A program made the translations under genes and the position numbers. DNA of 64,000 bases from Okapia johnstoni (taxonomy: Eukaryota > Chordata > Mammalia > Artiodactyla > Giraffidae), in NCBI GenBank assembly GCA_024291935.2, contig CM044326.1:37819948-37883947 (forward strand), given 5' to 3'. The notes beneath the pieces are model-generated. The model worked only from the letters and a program-made list of their open reading frames with translations. It was not told the origin of the DNA and did not search any database. How positions within the stretch are numbered: the first letter of the stretch is position 1; every line of letters starts with the position of its first letter. Of this stretch, positions 31,631 to 42,729 are shown piece after piece.

Positions 31631-31856
31631 TGTACTCAGTTGCTCAGTTGTGTCCAGTTATGTCAAACTCTTTGCGACCCCATGTACTGTACATGGCAAT
31701 GCTCCTTGGTCCATGAAATATTCCAGGCAAGAATGCTGGAGTGGGTTGCCATTTCCTTCTCTAGTTGATCTTCCCAATCCAGGGAATGAATCTGTATCTC
31801 CAGTTTCTCCTGCATTGGCAGGCATATTCTTTACCACTGAGGCACATGGGAAGCCC
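31631..31856 (-). mobile_element. Bov-tA SINE
   Basis: Antisense copy with a partial internal duplication near 'gttgtgtccagttatgtcaa'. Confidence 0.9.
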
Positions 31857-31909
31857 AAAAGATGAGAGACAGTTAAGCTACAGAGAGAAGCTGAATTTAA
31901 ATGCCATCA

Positions 31910-32205
31910 CATATATCCTCATGAGAGAAGGCAGGGGGAGTCTTAACACATAAGAGGAAAGACTGTGACCACAGAGGAAAAGGAGTGATACAGTCCTAAG
32001 CCAAGGATGCCATAAGCCACCAAAAACTGGAAGAGGCCAGCAAGGATCCTCCTCTGGAGATTTTGGAGAGTGCTCTGCCCACCAACACCTTGGCTTCAGA
32101 CTTCTAGTGTGCAGAACTGAGAAAAAAAATAATTTCTATTGTTTTAAGCCTCCGGTTTGTAGGGATTTGTTACAGCAGCCGTAAGAAACTAATACACTTC
32201 AAGAT
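31910..32205 (+). mobile_element. ancient MaLR/MLT1-like LTR
   Basis: 'tcagacttctagtgtgcaga', 'ttctattgttttaagcctcc' and 'cagccgtaagaaactaatac' are the 3' half of the LTR type seen at 11.3 kb. Confidence 0.6.
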
Positions 32206-32555
32206 TCCTCTGACTTTAGTAACCTGGTGAATTTAGAATAGGTCTGGGTAGGTGGGGACCAGGAGGAGTCAAGAGCCTGCACACATTATTTCTGGACAGA
32301 GGCAGGGGCTGGATGGAAGGACTTGGAGGGGATTTGTGTCTCTTCTTACCTTCCCCTTCCCCTGCAGATCAGGGAGCAGACCTGGCACACTGCTGCTCTC
32401 CTCCTCCTCCTCTGAATTGAAATGACTAGTTCAACCCTGAGCTTCTGTGCTGTATGACTCCAAAATATCTCCATTATCGCTCTGATTTTATCCTCCAAAA
32501 CCAGTGAGACCAAAATAGAGTTCTGTTCTTTCTGACCAATGGCTATCTGTGTTAC
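32206..32555. other. unique stretch
   Basis: Includes a short TCC tract at 32397-32412; otherwise nothing recognised. Confidence 0.5.
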
Positions 32556-32558
32556 CTT

Positions 32559-32597
32559 GCACTCTGTCTGTCTGTCTGTCTGCCTCTCTCTCTCTTT
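32559..32597. repeat. (CTGT)n/(CT)n short tandem repeat
   Basis: Four CTGT units followed by CT-rich sequence at the edge of an L1 fragment. Confidence 0.8.
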
Positions 32598-32862
32598 TAT
32601 GCAAAATTTATACACTGTCAAATTAACCATAGCCATTTTAATGTGTACATTTCAATGACATTTAGCACAATCATAATGTTGTGTAACCAACAACTCTATC
32701 TATTCCAAAATGTTTTCACCACCCTGTAAAAACTTCATCCCATTAAGACGTCAGTCCCCAGGTCTCTCCTCCCACCAGTCCCTGACAACCTTCAGTATGC
32801 TTTTGTATAAATTTACCTATTCTGGAGATTTCATATAAACAGCATTATATAGCTAAAAACAA
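32598..32862 (-). mobile_element. L1 LINE 3' UTR fragment
   Basis: 'attaaccatagccattttaa', 'tgtgtaaccaacaactctat', 'tctggagatttcatataaac' match an antisense L1 3' region. Confidence 0.65.
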
Positions 32863-32864
32863 AG

Positions 32865-33690
32865 AATAGGCCTGGGTTTTTAATTAAAAATTACACATTT
32901 TAACACAGAAGTGTACAAAGAGACATGTTTACTAAGAATTATAAACATAATTTAAGCATTTCAAAAAGTTTTTATGTAAAGTACATATATAAGTACCTAT
33001 TTCTGAGGTCTATGCTTTTCATTAAAATGAATTGCAATGTGTTAGCACATTATGTTCTCCAAAATGAGATAAAGGACTTCTGTAAAAGTCATCCTCAGCC
33101 CTGACTTGTCTCTGTCTCAGGCATACGTCCCACAAATTATTTAGATCCAGAGTTACTTTTTTAGTGAGTGGGGTATTACTATTTATTGAGAGGACCACAT
33201 TACATCCCAGGGAACTCAGGGTATTTCATGGAGAAACACTTCCCAAAGGACCCCAAATAAAGACTACAGAAACTCAACTCCCAAAACTGAAACAGAAGTA
33301 GGGGATTAAGCTCTTGGTAGGGAGCATGTGACCAGCTCTATCTGCTCAGAGTTTAATGCACCATCAACCTTAATATGATGATAGGTGGCAGATTCTGCAA
33401 GGAAATTAGGCAGCTGCAGACATGGGAGTTTGAGTTCCCTTGAAGTTCTACTCAGGGGAAATACCTAAATGTATAAAACTCAAAGCCAACCTCCAGCTTC
33501 CTTTATTCTACTAATTTGAAACAGTGGAGAGAATTCAACTCACCCACAGAACTGAAGCCCTGCCTCCTAGTGAACTGGATAAAATGAATGATCACCCTAA
33601 ATAAATAAAACCTAACCTGCTTTGGAAGGCTTAGTCCAAAAGGAACTTCGGAGAATTCCTCAAATATTTGCCAAGTGCTAGAAGTCACAA
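32865..33690. other. unique AT-rich stretch
   Basis: No repeat or gene recognised. Confidence 0.55.
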
Positions 33691-33694
33691 GGAA

Positions 33695-33870
33695 CTTAAA
33701 GAATGGTAATGACAAAGATGTAAAGATAGCAATGGTGGTAATGATGGAATGGAGATAATGAGGGGGACTATGGTGGTTCTGATGATGTAAAATGATGAAG
33801 ATGATGCTGACAGCAATGTAACGATGAGGGAGATGACTTTTGGTGGTGATGTAAAGGTGGTGGAGATGAA
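33695..33870 (+). repeat. degenerate (GAT/GGT)n region
   Basis: ATG, GAT and GGTGG units recur every few bases over about 175 bp. A frame of 126 codons on minus (33503-33883) is made by this repeat. Confidence 0.75.
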
Positions 33871-34089
33871 TTCTAAAATTCAATTGCTTGTGATGACAGG
33901 GTTTTACTAGGTCTTTGGTTCAGTTGAGACAAACCTAACCTGAATTATGTCCAACTTTCAAACTGACAATTTTATCCAATAAGAATTTAGAAAATGCCAG
34001 AAAAATTCTAGGTTATTACCCTAAGCCTCCAGAGCAGATTTTAATAAAATATTTTCTCAAGGAATTCACAGTCTGGGAGTAAATATGCA

Positions 34090-34790
34090 AGAGTAACATG
34101 GAATTATTCCAGAGTTTCGGAAGGGTGGGGTGAGGTACTGGGGGAGGGGCAAGGTTACTTAGGGGTAGAGGTACCTGTGAAGAACGCTTAAGTGAGCCTA
34201 CGTGTTGAAGGGAGTCTATGGGGAGGAGGTGCCATATGCCCTCTGCTCCATGTGGTGTTTTGACTAGGTTGATGGTGTGTGGTGTTGTGGGAGATAAATT
34301 GAGAAGTGTGAGGGGTTGGGGTTGGAGGGGGGAAAGATTTGTTTTTTGTAGTTTATCCCCTGTCATCTGGAGGCTTCCCCTCAGGTGGGCTCAGAGTGGG
34401 GAACTTTGGGTTGTCGATGCAGGATGGGACACATGAGTGCCGCTGGGTTTCGGTTGGGGGGGCAAAATCCCCCTGGAGGAGAAAAACTGGCAACCCACCA
34501 TCAAGTATTCTTACCTGGAGCCTCCCAGGGGAGTGGAGGCAGTGGTGGGGGTTACAGTCCATGGGGTTTCTGACATGACTGGTGGACCCATGATGGGCAG
34601 TTAGAAGGGGGGGTGGAATGCAATGTGTGGTGTGTGTGGGTGGTAATGTGGTGTTGTGTGTGTGTTGGTGTGTGTGTTGGGAATGGAGGGTTGGATGCTT
34701 GGTGGGTGGTTTTGTTGTGTGGGGGGGTTGGTTGGGTGGACTGGGCAAACAGACCCTTGGGTGTTTGTTTTTGGTTGGGTGGTTGGGTGA
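34090..34790 (+). other. anomalous G/T-rich block, probably faulty consensus
   Basis: Strong loss of A and C on the plus strand. In 34621-34740 I count 9 A, 2 C and 109 G or T. G-runs of 5-8 are frequent, for example at 34328, 34458, 34606 and 34721. Normal composition returns abruptly at the BovB start. Open frames on both strands here are composition artefacts. Confidence 0.6.
34370..34600 (+). mobile_element. Bov-tA SINE, heavily corrupted
   Basis: Landmarks survive in order: 'aggcttcccctcaggtgggc', 'ggcaaaatccccctggagga', 'tggcaacccaccatcaagta', 'ttacagtccatggggttt', 'gacatgactgg'. Unlike the other SINEs it has many small indels and extra G or T. Confidence 0.7.
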
Positions 34791-34910
34791 GGATAAGCCT
34801 CTTATCCTTATTCATCAGAGGGCAGACAGAATGAAAACCACAATCAAAGAAAACTAACCAACCTGATCACATGGACCACAGCCTCATCTAATTTAATGAA
34901 ACTATGAGCC

Positions 34911-35405
34911 ATGCCATGTAAGGCCATCCAAGACAGATGGGTCATGGTGGAGAATTCTGACAAAACATGTTCCACTGGAGAAAGGAATGTCAAATCACTT
35001 CAGTATTCTTGCCTTAAGAGTCCCATGAACAGTATGAAAAGGCAAAAGGAAAGGACACTGAAAGATGAATTCCTCAGGTTGGTAGGTGCCCAATATGCTA
35101 CTGGAGATCAGTGGAGAACTAACTCCAGAAAGAGTGAAGAGACAGAGCCAAAGCAAACACACCCAGTTGTGGATGTGACTGGTGATGGAAGTAAAGACCA
35201 ATGTTGTAAAGAGCAATACTGCATAGGGACCTGGAATGTTAGGTCCATGAATCAAGGCAAACTGGAAGTGGACAAACAGGAGATGGCAAGAGTGAACATC
35301 AACACTTTAGGGATCAGTGAGTTAAAATGGAGTGGAATGAGTGAATTTAACTTGGATGACCACTGTATCTGCTACTGTGGGCAAAAATCCCTTAGAAGAA
35401 ATTGA
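34911..35405 (+). pseudogene. BovB endonuclease N-terminal fragment
   Basis: A 164-codon open stretch. GTWNVRS (residues about 106-112) and LGISELKW (about 133-140, with the catalytic-type Glu) are the first blocks of the AP-like endonuclease that nicks the target. The frame ends at a TGA where related copies have a glycine codon, so later catalytic blocks are in other frames downstream. N-terminal residues before about 100 are the BovB leader and may not be translated. Confidence 0.82.
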
Positions 35406-36571
35406 GTAGCCCTCATAGTCAACAAAAGAGTCTGAAATGCAGTACATGGATGGAGTCTCAAAAATGGCAGAATAATGTCTGTTTATTTCCAAGGCAAACC
35501 ATTCAATATCACAGTAATCCAAGTGTATGCCCTCACCAGTAATGCTGAAGAAGCTGAAGTTGAACTGTTCTGTGAAGCTTACAAGACCTTCTAGAACTAA
35601 CACCCCCAAAATATGTCCTTTTCACTAAAGGGGATTGGAATGCAAAAGTAGGAAGTCAAGAGATACCTGGAATAATGCGAAAATTTGGCCTTGGAGTACA
35701 AAATGAATCAGGTCAAAGGCTAACAGAGTTTTGTCAAGAGAACACACTGGTCATAGCAAACAACCTCTTCCAACAACACAAGAGATGACTCTACACATGG
35801 ACATCAACAGTTAGTCAATACTGGAATCAGGTTAATTATACTCTTTGCACTCAAAGATGGAGAAGCTCTATACAGTCAGCAAAAACAAGACCAGGAGCTG
35901 ACTGTGGCTCAGATAATGAACTCCTTATTGTCCGATTCAGACTTAAATTAAGAAAGTAGGGAAAACCACTAGCCTGTTCAGGTATGACCTAAATCAAATC
36001 CCTTAGGATTGTACACTGGAAGTGACAAAATAGATTCAAGGGTTTATATCTGATAGAGTGCCTGAAGAACTATGGACTGAGGTTTGTGACACTGTGCAGG
36101 AGGCAGTGATCAAAACCATCCCCAAGTAAAAGAAATGCAAAAAGAAAAAATGGTTGTCTGAGGAGGCCTTACAAATAGCTGGGAAAAGAAGAGAAGCTAA
36201 AGGCAAAGGAGAAAAGGATAAATATACCCCTTTAATATGGAGTTCCAAAGAATAGCAAGGAGAGATACAAAAGCATTCCTCAGGGATCAGTACAAAGAAA
36301 TAGAGGAAAACGATAGAATGGGAAAGACAAGAGATCTGTTCAAGAAAATTAAAGATGCCAAGGGAATATGTCATGTAAAAATGGGCACAATAAAGGACAG
36401 AACGGTATGGGCCTAAAAGAAGCAGAAGATATTAAGAAGAGGCGGCAAGAATACACAGAATAAATACACAAAAAAGATCTTCATGACCCAGATAACCAAG
36501 ATGGTGTAATCACTCACTTTGAGCCAGATATCCTGGAATGTGAAGTCAAGTGAGACTTAGGAAGCATCTCT

Positions 36572-37090
36572 ATGAACAAAGCTAGTGAAGATGATGAAAT
36601 TCCAGTTGAGCTATCTCAAATCCTAAAAGATGATGCTGTGAAAGTGCTGCACTCAATATTCCAGCAAATTTGGAAAACTCAGCAGTGGCCACAGGACTGG
36701 AAAAGGTCAGTTTTCATTCCAATCCCAAAGAAAGGCAATGCCAAAAACTGTTTAAACTACCACACAATTGCACTCATCTTACACGCTAGCAAAGTGATGC
36801 TCGAAATCCTCCAAGCCAGGCTTCAACAGTATGTGAACCATGAATTTTCAGATGTTCAATCTGGATTCAGAAAAGGCAGAGGAACCAGAGATCAAGTTGC
36901 CAACGTCCACTGGATCATCAAAAAAGCACGAGAGCTCCAGAAAAATATCTACTTCTCCTTTATTGACTACGCTAAAGCCTTTGATTGTGTGGATCTCAAC
37001 CAACTGGAAAATTCTGAAAGAGATGGGAATACCAGACCACCTCACCTGCTTCCTGAGAAATCTGTATGCAGGTCAAGAAGAAATAGTTAG
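36572..37090 (+). pseudogene. BovB reverse-transcriptase fragment (motifs 1 to A)
   Basis: A 172-codon open stretch. IPKKGNAKNC (51-60) is followed by GFRKGRGTRDQ (98-108) and FIDYAKAFDCVD (130-141, motif A). After about residue 145 the frame shifts; the continuation (ILKEMGIPDHLT...) is in the frame of 36840-37148. Not functional. Confidence 0.88.
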
Positions 37091-38137
37091 AACTGGACAT
37101 GGAACAACAGACTGGTTCCAAACTGGTTCCAAATTGGGAAAAGAGTAAGTCAAGGCTGTATATTGTCACCCTGCTTGTTTAACTTATATGCAAAACGCTG
37201 AACTGGATGAAGCACAAGCTGGAATCAAGATTGTCAGGAGAAATAGCAATAACCTCGGATACGCAGATGACACCACCCTTATGGCAGAAAGTGAAGAAGA
37301 GCTAAAGAGCCTCTTGGTGAAAATGAAAGAAGAGATTTAAAAAGTTGGCTTAAAACTCGACATACAAAAAACTAAGATGATGGCATCTGGTCCCATCACT
37401 TCATGGCAAATAGATGGGGAAACAATGGAAAAAGTGACAGACTTTATTTTTTGGGGGCTCCCAGATCACTGCAGATGGTGAATGCAGCCATGAAATTAAA
37501 AGACACTTGCTCCTTGGAAGAAAAGCTATGACCAACCTAGACAACATATTAAAAAGCAGAGCCATTACTTTGCCAACAAGGGTCCATTTAGTCAAAACTA
37601 TGGTTTTTCCACTAGTCATGTATAGATGTGAGATTTGGACTGTACAGAAAGCTGAGCACCAAAGAATTGATGCTTTTAAACTGTGGTGTTGGAGAAGACT
37701 CTTGAGAGTCCCTTAGACTGCAAGGAGATCCAACCAGTTAATCCTTAATTAAATCAGTCCTGAATATTGATCGAAAGGACTGATGCTGATCCAATATTTT
37801 GGCCACCCGATATGACAAACTGACTCATTGGAAAAGACCCTGATGATGGGAAATATTGAAGGCAGGAGGAGAAGGGGAAAACAGAATGAGATGGTTGGAT
37901 GGCATCACCAACTCAATGGACATGAATTTAAGCAAGCTCCAGGAGTTGGTGATGGACAGGGAAGCCTGGTGTGCTTCAGACCATGGGGTCACAAAGAGTT
38001 GGACATGACTGAGTGACCAACTGAACTGAAATGAAGATTCACAAGTCTGAGTTTTCCTGAACTTGCTAGAATTTTTAGAATCTTTCAGTGAATAATAGAA
38101 TAATATGTTAGGAAAGAGCAAGCATTCATGACTTTTT

Positions 38138-38342
38138 GTGCTTCCCTAGTGGCTCAGTTGATAAAAAAAAAATCTGCCTGCAATGCAGGAGACCTGGATT
38201 TGACCCCGTGGTGAAGGAAATGGCAACCCATTCCAGTACTCTTGCCTGGAGAATTCATGGACAGAGGAGCCGGGTAGGCTACAATCCATCAGATGGCACA
38301 GAGTAGGGCACAACTGCACGACACCTTTTTTCATCTTTTTTG
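38138..38342 (+). mobile_element. Bov-tA SINE with perfect TSD
   Basis: A-run in the head after 'ggctcagttgat' and a body deletion in 'gaccccgtggtgaaggaaat'. TSD ttcatgacttttt at 38125-38137 and 38343-38355 (13/13). Confidence 0.93.
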
Positions 38343-38379
38343 TTCATGACTTTTTACAGCTTGCCATCCCTAGTGCTTG

Positions 38380-38560
38380 ATGCGTAGATAATCTCACTGA
38401 TCCTTCTCAGAACATCCAAGACTTGATTTTATTATTACCCCCATTTTGTAGATGAGGAAACTGAGACACAGAGAACCGCAGTGGCCAAGCCAAATTCAGT
38501 CGTGAGTGTTAATTCTTAGCCTCAGTGGTCTTAACCTCCAGGCCCTACTGTTCACAGATG
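38380..38560 (-). mobile_element. MIR SINE
   Basis: Very clear antisense core: 'ttattattacccccattttg' and 'tagatgaggaaactgagaca'. Confidence 0.85.
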
Positions 38561-38564
38561 ACTT

Positions 38565-39128
38565 TGTAGACTCACACATGTGTAAATGAAGGGGTCTGGG
38601 CCTGGGGGGCCCTTGGACACACAAAGGCATCTGAGTTCAGTTGGGTTTGTCTCCGAGTCAGAGGGAAAGTTCACTTTGTTTGTTAGCTTTTGCTCAGCCA
38701 TTGTGCGTTAATAGTTTAGTGGCATTTGGTAAATAAATACAGCCTGGGCTCAAAGGTGCAAGATGACAAGCCTGGCCTGGAAGATGGGGGATGCTCCAGG
38801 AGTCAGGCTGGTGGAGACTGGAAGTTGGCAATACCTTTATTGTTTGCAAACTGGGCTCCTCTTTGGATCTCTGACCTCCTTCCTCTTTTGCAAAGTGCCA
38901 ACTTCACAGAGATTAGCATATGCAAAACTCCTGGGGTCTTCCCAGAGCATACTAGGTGTTTGATAAATAGTACTTGTTATCATTCCTATGCAAAATGTCT
39001 ACCTGATGGGGATTTAATAATTTCCTTTCTCTCAAATGGACTTCCTCTCTTTCTGGAGCTTCTAAACATCCTTAGGCCTTTAAAGCATTCTTTGTGCCAA
39101 TCCATCCTCCTCCTGATAAATGGACCAC
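38565..39128. other. unique stretch with a MIR-like tail
   Basis: 'catactaggtgtttgataaa' near 38946 looks like the end of a plus-strand MIR. The rest is unique. Confidence 0.45.
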
Positions 39129-39139
39129 TTCTGTGAAGC

Positions 39140-39337
39140 TGGGCTTCCCTTATGGCTCAGCTGGTGAAGAATCCGCCTGCAATGTGGGATACCTGCGTTC
39201 GATCCCTGGGTTGGGAAGATCCCCTGGAGAAGGGGAAGGCTACCCACTTCAGTATTCTGGCCTGGAGAATTCCATGGACTGTGTAGTCCTTGGGGTTGGA
39301 AAGAGTCGGACACGACTGAGCGACTTTCACTTTCACT
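39140..39337 (+). mobile_element. Bov-tA SINE with perfect TSD
   Basis: Ends in 'gcgactttcactttcac'. TSD ttctgtgaagc at 39129-39139 and 39338-39348 (11/11). One of the least diverged copies in the window. Confidence 0.95.
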
Positions 39338-39609
39338 TTCTGTGAAGCCTAGTCTGCATCTCTATGTTGGGCTGCAATTCTATAAATTTCTCCTGCATTC
39401 TTGCTGCCCAGTGAGCTTATTTTGGACAGAGGACAGCTGGGCAGATGGACACATGTTCCCTGGACTCTGCTCACCTGCCTTCCTGCTGGAGAAGCAGCTC
39501 TCTGACCCATCCCATGGCCTTCCCGCCACCCCCCCACCCCACCCCACCACTACCACCAACCCCTAGCCATTGGAACAGTTATGTACTCTTCCTAGATAGT
39601 CCTAGTTAG

Positions 39610-39870
39610 TGCCCTTTCCTTGTCTGGTCTTTGCACAGATGCAGCCTCTCAATGAAGCATCCCCAAGCGCCCCACCCTGACACACATCTGGCTCTTTGTA
39701 CCCCTAACAGGCTTTATTTTTCTCCAAGGGACTCTCACCATCTAGTGATGCATCTTACTTTGGCAGTTTATTGCTGCTAGCTTCAACACCACATTGCTAG
39801 CACCCACAACAGTGGATTTCACCTAGTAGGTACTAAAATAATACTCCCCTATTGAATATTATCGCCCAGG
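39610..39870 (+). mobile_element. L2 LINE 3' fragment
   Basis: 'atgaagcatccccaagcgcc', 'tctccaagggactctcacca', 'ggatttcacctagtaggtac' fit L2 3' order. A C-rich run precedes it at 39526-39566. Confidence 0.5.
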
Positions 39871-40189
39871 AGGCCAAACATGCAGGTGATTTCAATAACT
39901 AACAACCCAACTAACTCTGATAGATAGAAAATCGATCTGAGTTATTCCTCTGATAGCTGCCCTCAACAGCCAGACGACTACCTACAACGACATAGACTTG
40001 AATCTCTCTTCTCACCACTATAAAAGCACTATTCAGTGAGTCCCATTCCCTTCAGAGGGGAATCAACTTCCCTGGCATCATCCTGTGAGAACACAGTGGA
40101 GTCTGGTTATCCTAAACCAAAATGGCTCCAAAAGTCTGTGTTCTGCCAATTGCAAGAGCAAGTTTCAAATTTATGCAACATCAAATTCT

Positions 40190-40350
40190 GATGTGATGCT
40201 TGTAATGAATAATAACTCCTGGGCCTCCAGTTTGGAGGTTTCTTATGCCAGAGGCCTCAGGAGAGGCACGGGAACTTGTATTTTTCACAAGCATCCCTCA
40301 ATGGTTCTAAGCATTTGGTCCAGGGTTGATGCTTTGAGAACCCAGACTCC
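40190..40350. mobile_element. MER5-type hAT DNA transposon
   Basis: 'aactcctgggcctccagttt', 'gcctcaggagaggcacggga', 'gatgctttgagaaccc' follow MER5A, a short non-autonomous Charlie-related element. It lies inside the 185-codon frame 40085-40642, which argues against that frame being a gene. Confidence 0.6.
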
Positions 40351-40354
40351 ACCC

Positions 40355-41390
40355 GCTGCTCATCTATTAAAACAGCAGATGAAAGAAGGACTTGGGTCTC
40401 TGTTCAACACAGGTAGCCATTTGTGGTTTTCTCTGTGTGAGAGAGAGAGGAGGGAAAGGGCAGAAAGAACAGGGAAGGGGGAATTGACTGGGGGATTTTA
40501 TTATTTTATTCCTCCCCACCCCGCAGGTATTTATAGCTCAAATGATGCTCCAAAGAGACCCCTTGACTCTAAACTCATAAAATGCCTACTTGGGAGCACT
40601 CGGAGAATTTGTGTACTATCAAGAAGAGACACATTGACTTGATACCAACTTAATAAGTTCAGTAGAAAATAGGAGCAGGGGGCTGGGGGGAGAGGATCTG
40701 ATGGTGAAAGGGCTTCCAGCCCGCATGCTTCCTCCGGAGGCAGAGGACGATGATCACATAGCCAGGAAGGCGCAGCTCATCATCGGACTGCAGACCTCCC
40801 TCGCCCCACCTTGCAGGCTTCACAGGAATCAGCCACATGGTTTTAATCTGTTTCCATCGCTCTCCGCAATGAACTTAGTGTCTTCTGGATACAGCTTCCA
40901 CTTCGGATCTTCTCAAAGGGAAAGAAATCCTAAATCAAACCCCACCGGTGTACACCTGGATTTCAAGAGTCACTCCCCAATCAAACGTGCAGGTTTCTGA
41001 TGTCGGAAACCTCCAGCTCAGGGAGAAGTCAGTGGGAGGCCAAACTTTGAAACCTTAATAAGCGTGGCGTTGAGACCCACCATCGTGCCTTCTGGGAGCA
41101 GGGGTGTCTGAGTGGAGCACAAACGCCAAAGCGGCTCAGATCTTCTTACTGGTTTCTTTCTGAGAGAGGTGGGCACCTTCTCCCACCTCTGTGCTCTTCA
41201 TGCTTATGTGGACCCAGGGATCACCCCGAGCTGAGTGCACCGCTGCCTACCTCTTCAGCCTTTGCCCCACCCTCTTCTGTCCACACGCCTCCTGAGTGTC
41301 AGCTGTATGCACTTAGACACTATGGATTGGATTGGCCAATTTTCATAAAATGTTATGGAAATCCAGAAGAGCCTTTTTTTCCAGCCTCAT
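40355..41390. other. unique, CpG-retaining stretch
   Basis: No repeat recognised. CpGs are frequent at 40720-41150. Candidate conserved noncoding region. Frames are short and unrecognised. Confidence 0.4.
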
Positions 41391-41391
41391 A

Positions 41392-41766
41392 TTTGGGGCT
41401 GAATTGTTTTCCTTCAGAATCCATAGTTTGAAGTCCTGACTTTCATTATGACTATATTTGGAGATAAGACCTTAAAAGCAATTTAGGTGAAATGCTGTCG
41501 TAATGGAGGATCCCTGACCTAATGAGACCAGTGTCTTTAGAAGAAGAGGAAGAGATACCAAGTCACCCTGCTCTCTGCAAACACAGGGGAAGAAGCTTGT
41601 GAGGACACAGGGAGAATGTCTGCAAGCCCAGAAGAGAGTTCTCACCAGAAACCCTGCTGGCATCCTGATTGTGAACTCCCAGCTTGCAAAACTGTGAGAA
41701 AATAAATGCTGTTTAAGGTTCTCAGACTAGGGTACTTGATTACAATAGCTCCAGCCAACTAGTACA
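41392..41766 (+). mobile_element. MaLR (MST/MLT1-type) LTR
   Basis: Starts 'ggggctgaattgttttcctt', contains 'tgtgaggacacagggagaat', 'actgtgagaaaataaatgct', and ends 'agctccagccaactagtaca', the sense order of a MaLR LTR with its AATAAA near 41700. Confidence 0.75.
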
Positions 41767-41769
41767 CTA

Positions 41770-42098
41770 TTCTGTGAAAGATCCTGTGCTTTAAGCTGGG
41801 TGTCTATTGTGCCCTTGCTCGTATTACCCACCTGATGATCCTCAGGTCCTCAGCTCATGTACCTGGCTGATCCTCCTGGATTTTCCTAGGTTGGAGAGGG
41901 TGTCCCTGTTCTCTGCTCACTTAGCGTTCCATGCTTTTTCTCTTGTAAAGTTGAGCACACAGTCTTGAAAATATGGTTTTATCTGATTTTTCTCACAGCT
42001 AATCTCTAAATACTTAGAGACCATTGGCTTGGATTTACATTGTGGTGTTTGTAGGATGGAGCATCTGTATTGAATCTCTTTACAGCTTGTAGTGTAAA
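41770..42098. other. unique stretch
   Basis: Nothing recognised. Confidence 0.5.
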
Positions 42099-42099
42099 T

Positions 42100-42240
42100 T
42101 GATGAATAAAAAGATGAAATGAATAGATATACAAACAACTGGATGGACAGAAGCAGATGAATGGAAGATTGGATGGATGGATGTACGGATGGAAGAACAG
42201 GTGATTGAGTGGCTGGCTGGCTGACTACATAGATGAAGGT
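42100..42240 (+). repeat. degenerate (GGAT)n region
   Basis: Mixed GATG, GGAT and GGCT units; third such array in the window. Confidence 0.75.
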
Positions 42241-42539
42241 TTAATATTTTTCCTAGTCTCAAGCTCCCCATGGTGCAGAGCACAGGGTAAGGGCTGCGGT
42301 TGGGATGCCAGAGTGTTGTTTCTCGATGCACGTTGCTCTTTTCATCAAACCTTTGTATTGAAAATTTCCCTTACTTGTTCCCTCACCATTCATGCTGCTG
42401 GCTGCTGAATCTCTGCTGTACTGGATGGATGGTCCTAAATCTTTGCCTACAAGCTGACTGGACTCTTTCTTTATATTGTACACTGTCTCATCCCATCAAG
42501 GAGCTGATTTCATTTCAAAGCAGAGTCTGCTGAATAATG

Positions 42540-42725
42540 TGGTATAATAATAACTATGGACCAGGCATTTTGACAGACTACCATCTCATTTAATCCTCAC
42601 AAATAAATCCCTGAAAGTTGATATCATTAACCTCATGTTATGGCTGAAAACCAAGAGGCTCAGCCAATTGAGGGCAAAGACAGGATTCAAAGTGCATCTC
42701 TGCAGCACCAGTCCAAAACCACAAG
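42540..42725 (-). mobile_element. MIR SINE
   Basis: 'taccatctcatttaatcctc', 'aggattcaaagtgcatctct' are antisense MIR. Confidence 0.75.
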
Positions 42726-42729
42726 ACGG

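Larger units (their letters stand above)
34790..38030 (+). mobile_element. BovB LINE, near full length (about 3.2 kb)
   Basis: Runs from the BovB 5' region ('cagagggcagacagaatgaa', 'ctgatcacatggaccacagc') through endonuclease and reverse transcriptase to the 3' terminus 'gaccaactgaactgaaatga'. The ORF is broken many times: a TGA near 35404, a TGA near 36551 and a shift near 37000. A deletion near 37190 precedes YADD, and the C-terminal part lies in a third frame (37507-37716). YADD itself is intact near 37260. The 5' boundary is uncertain because it touches the anomalous G/T block. Confidence 0.92.

Noticed and set aside
33503..33883. 126-codon minus-strand frame, His/Ser/Ile-rich
   Set aside because: Encoded by the degenerate GAT/GGT repeat.
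34218..34857. Several overlapping frames of 60-131 codons on both strands
   Set aside because: They arise because the G/T-rich block has almost no stop codons on either strand; composition artefact.
40085..40642. 185-codon plus-strand open frame, the longest outside BovB RT
   Set aside because: A MER5-type element lies inside it, there is no recognised domain, and the composition is not protein-like. Most likely a chance frame.
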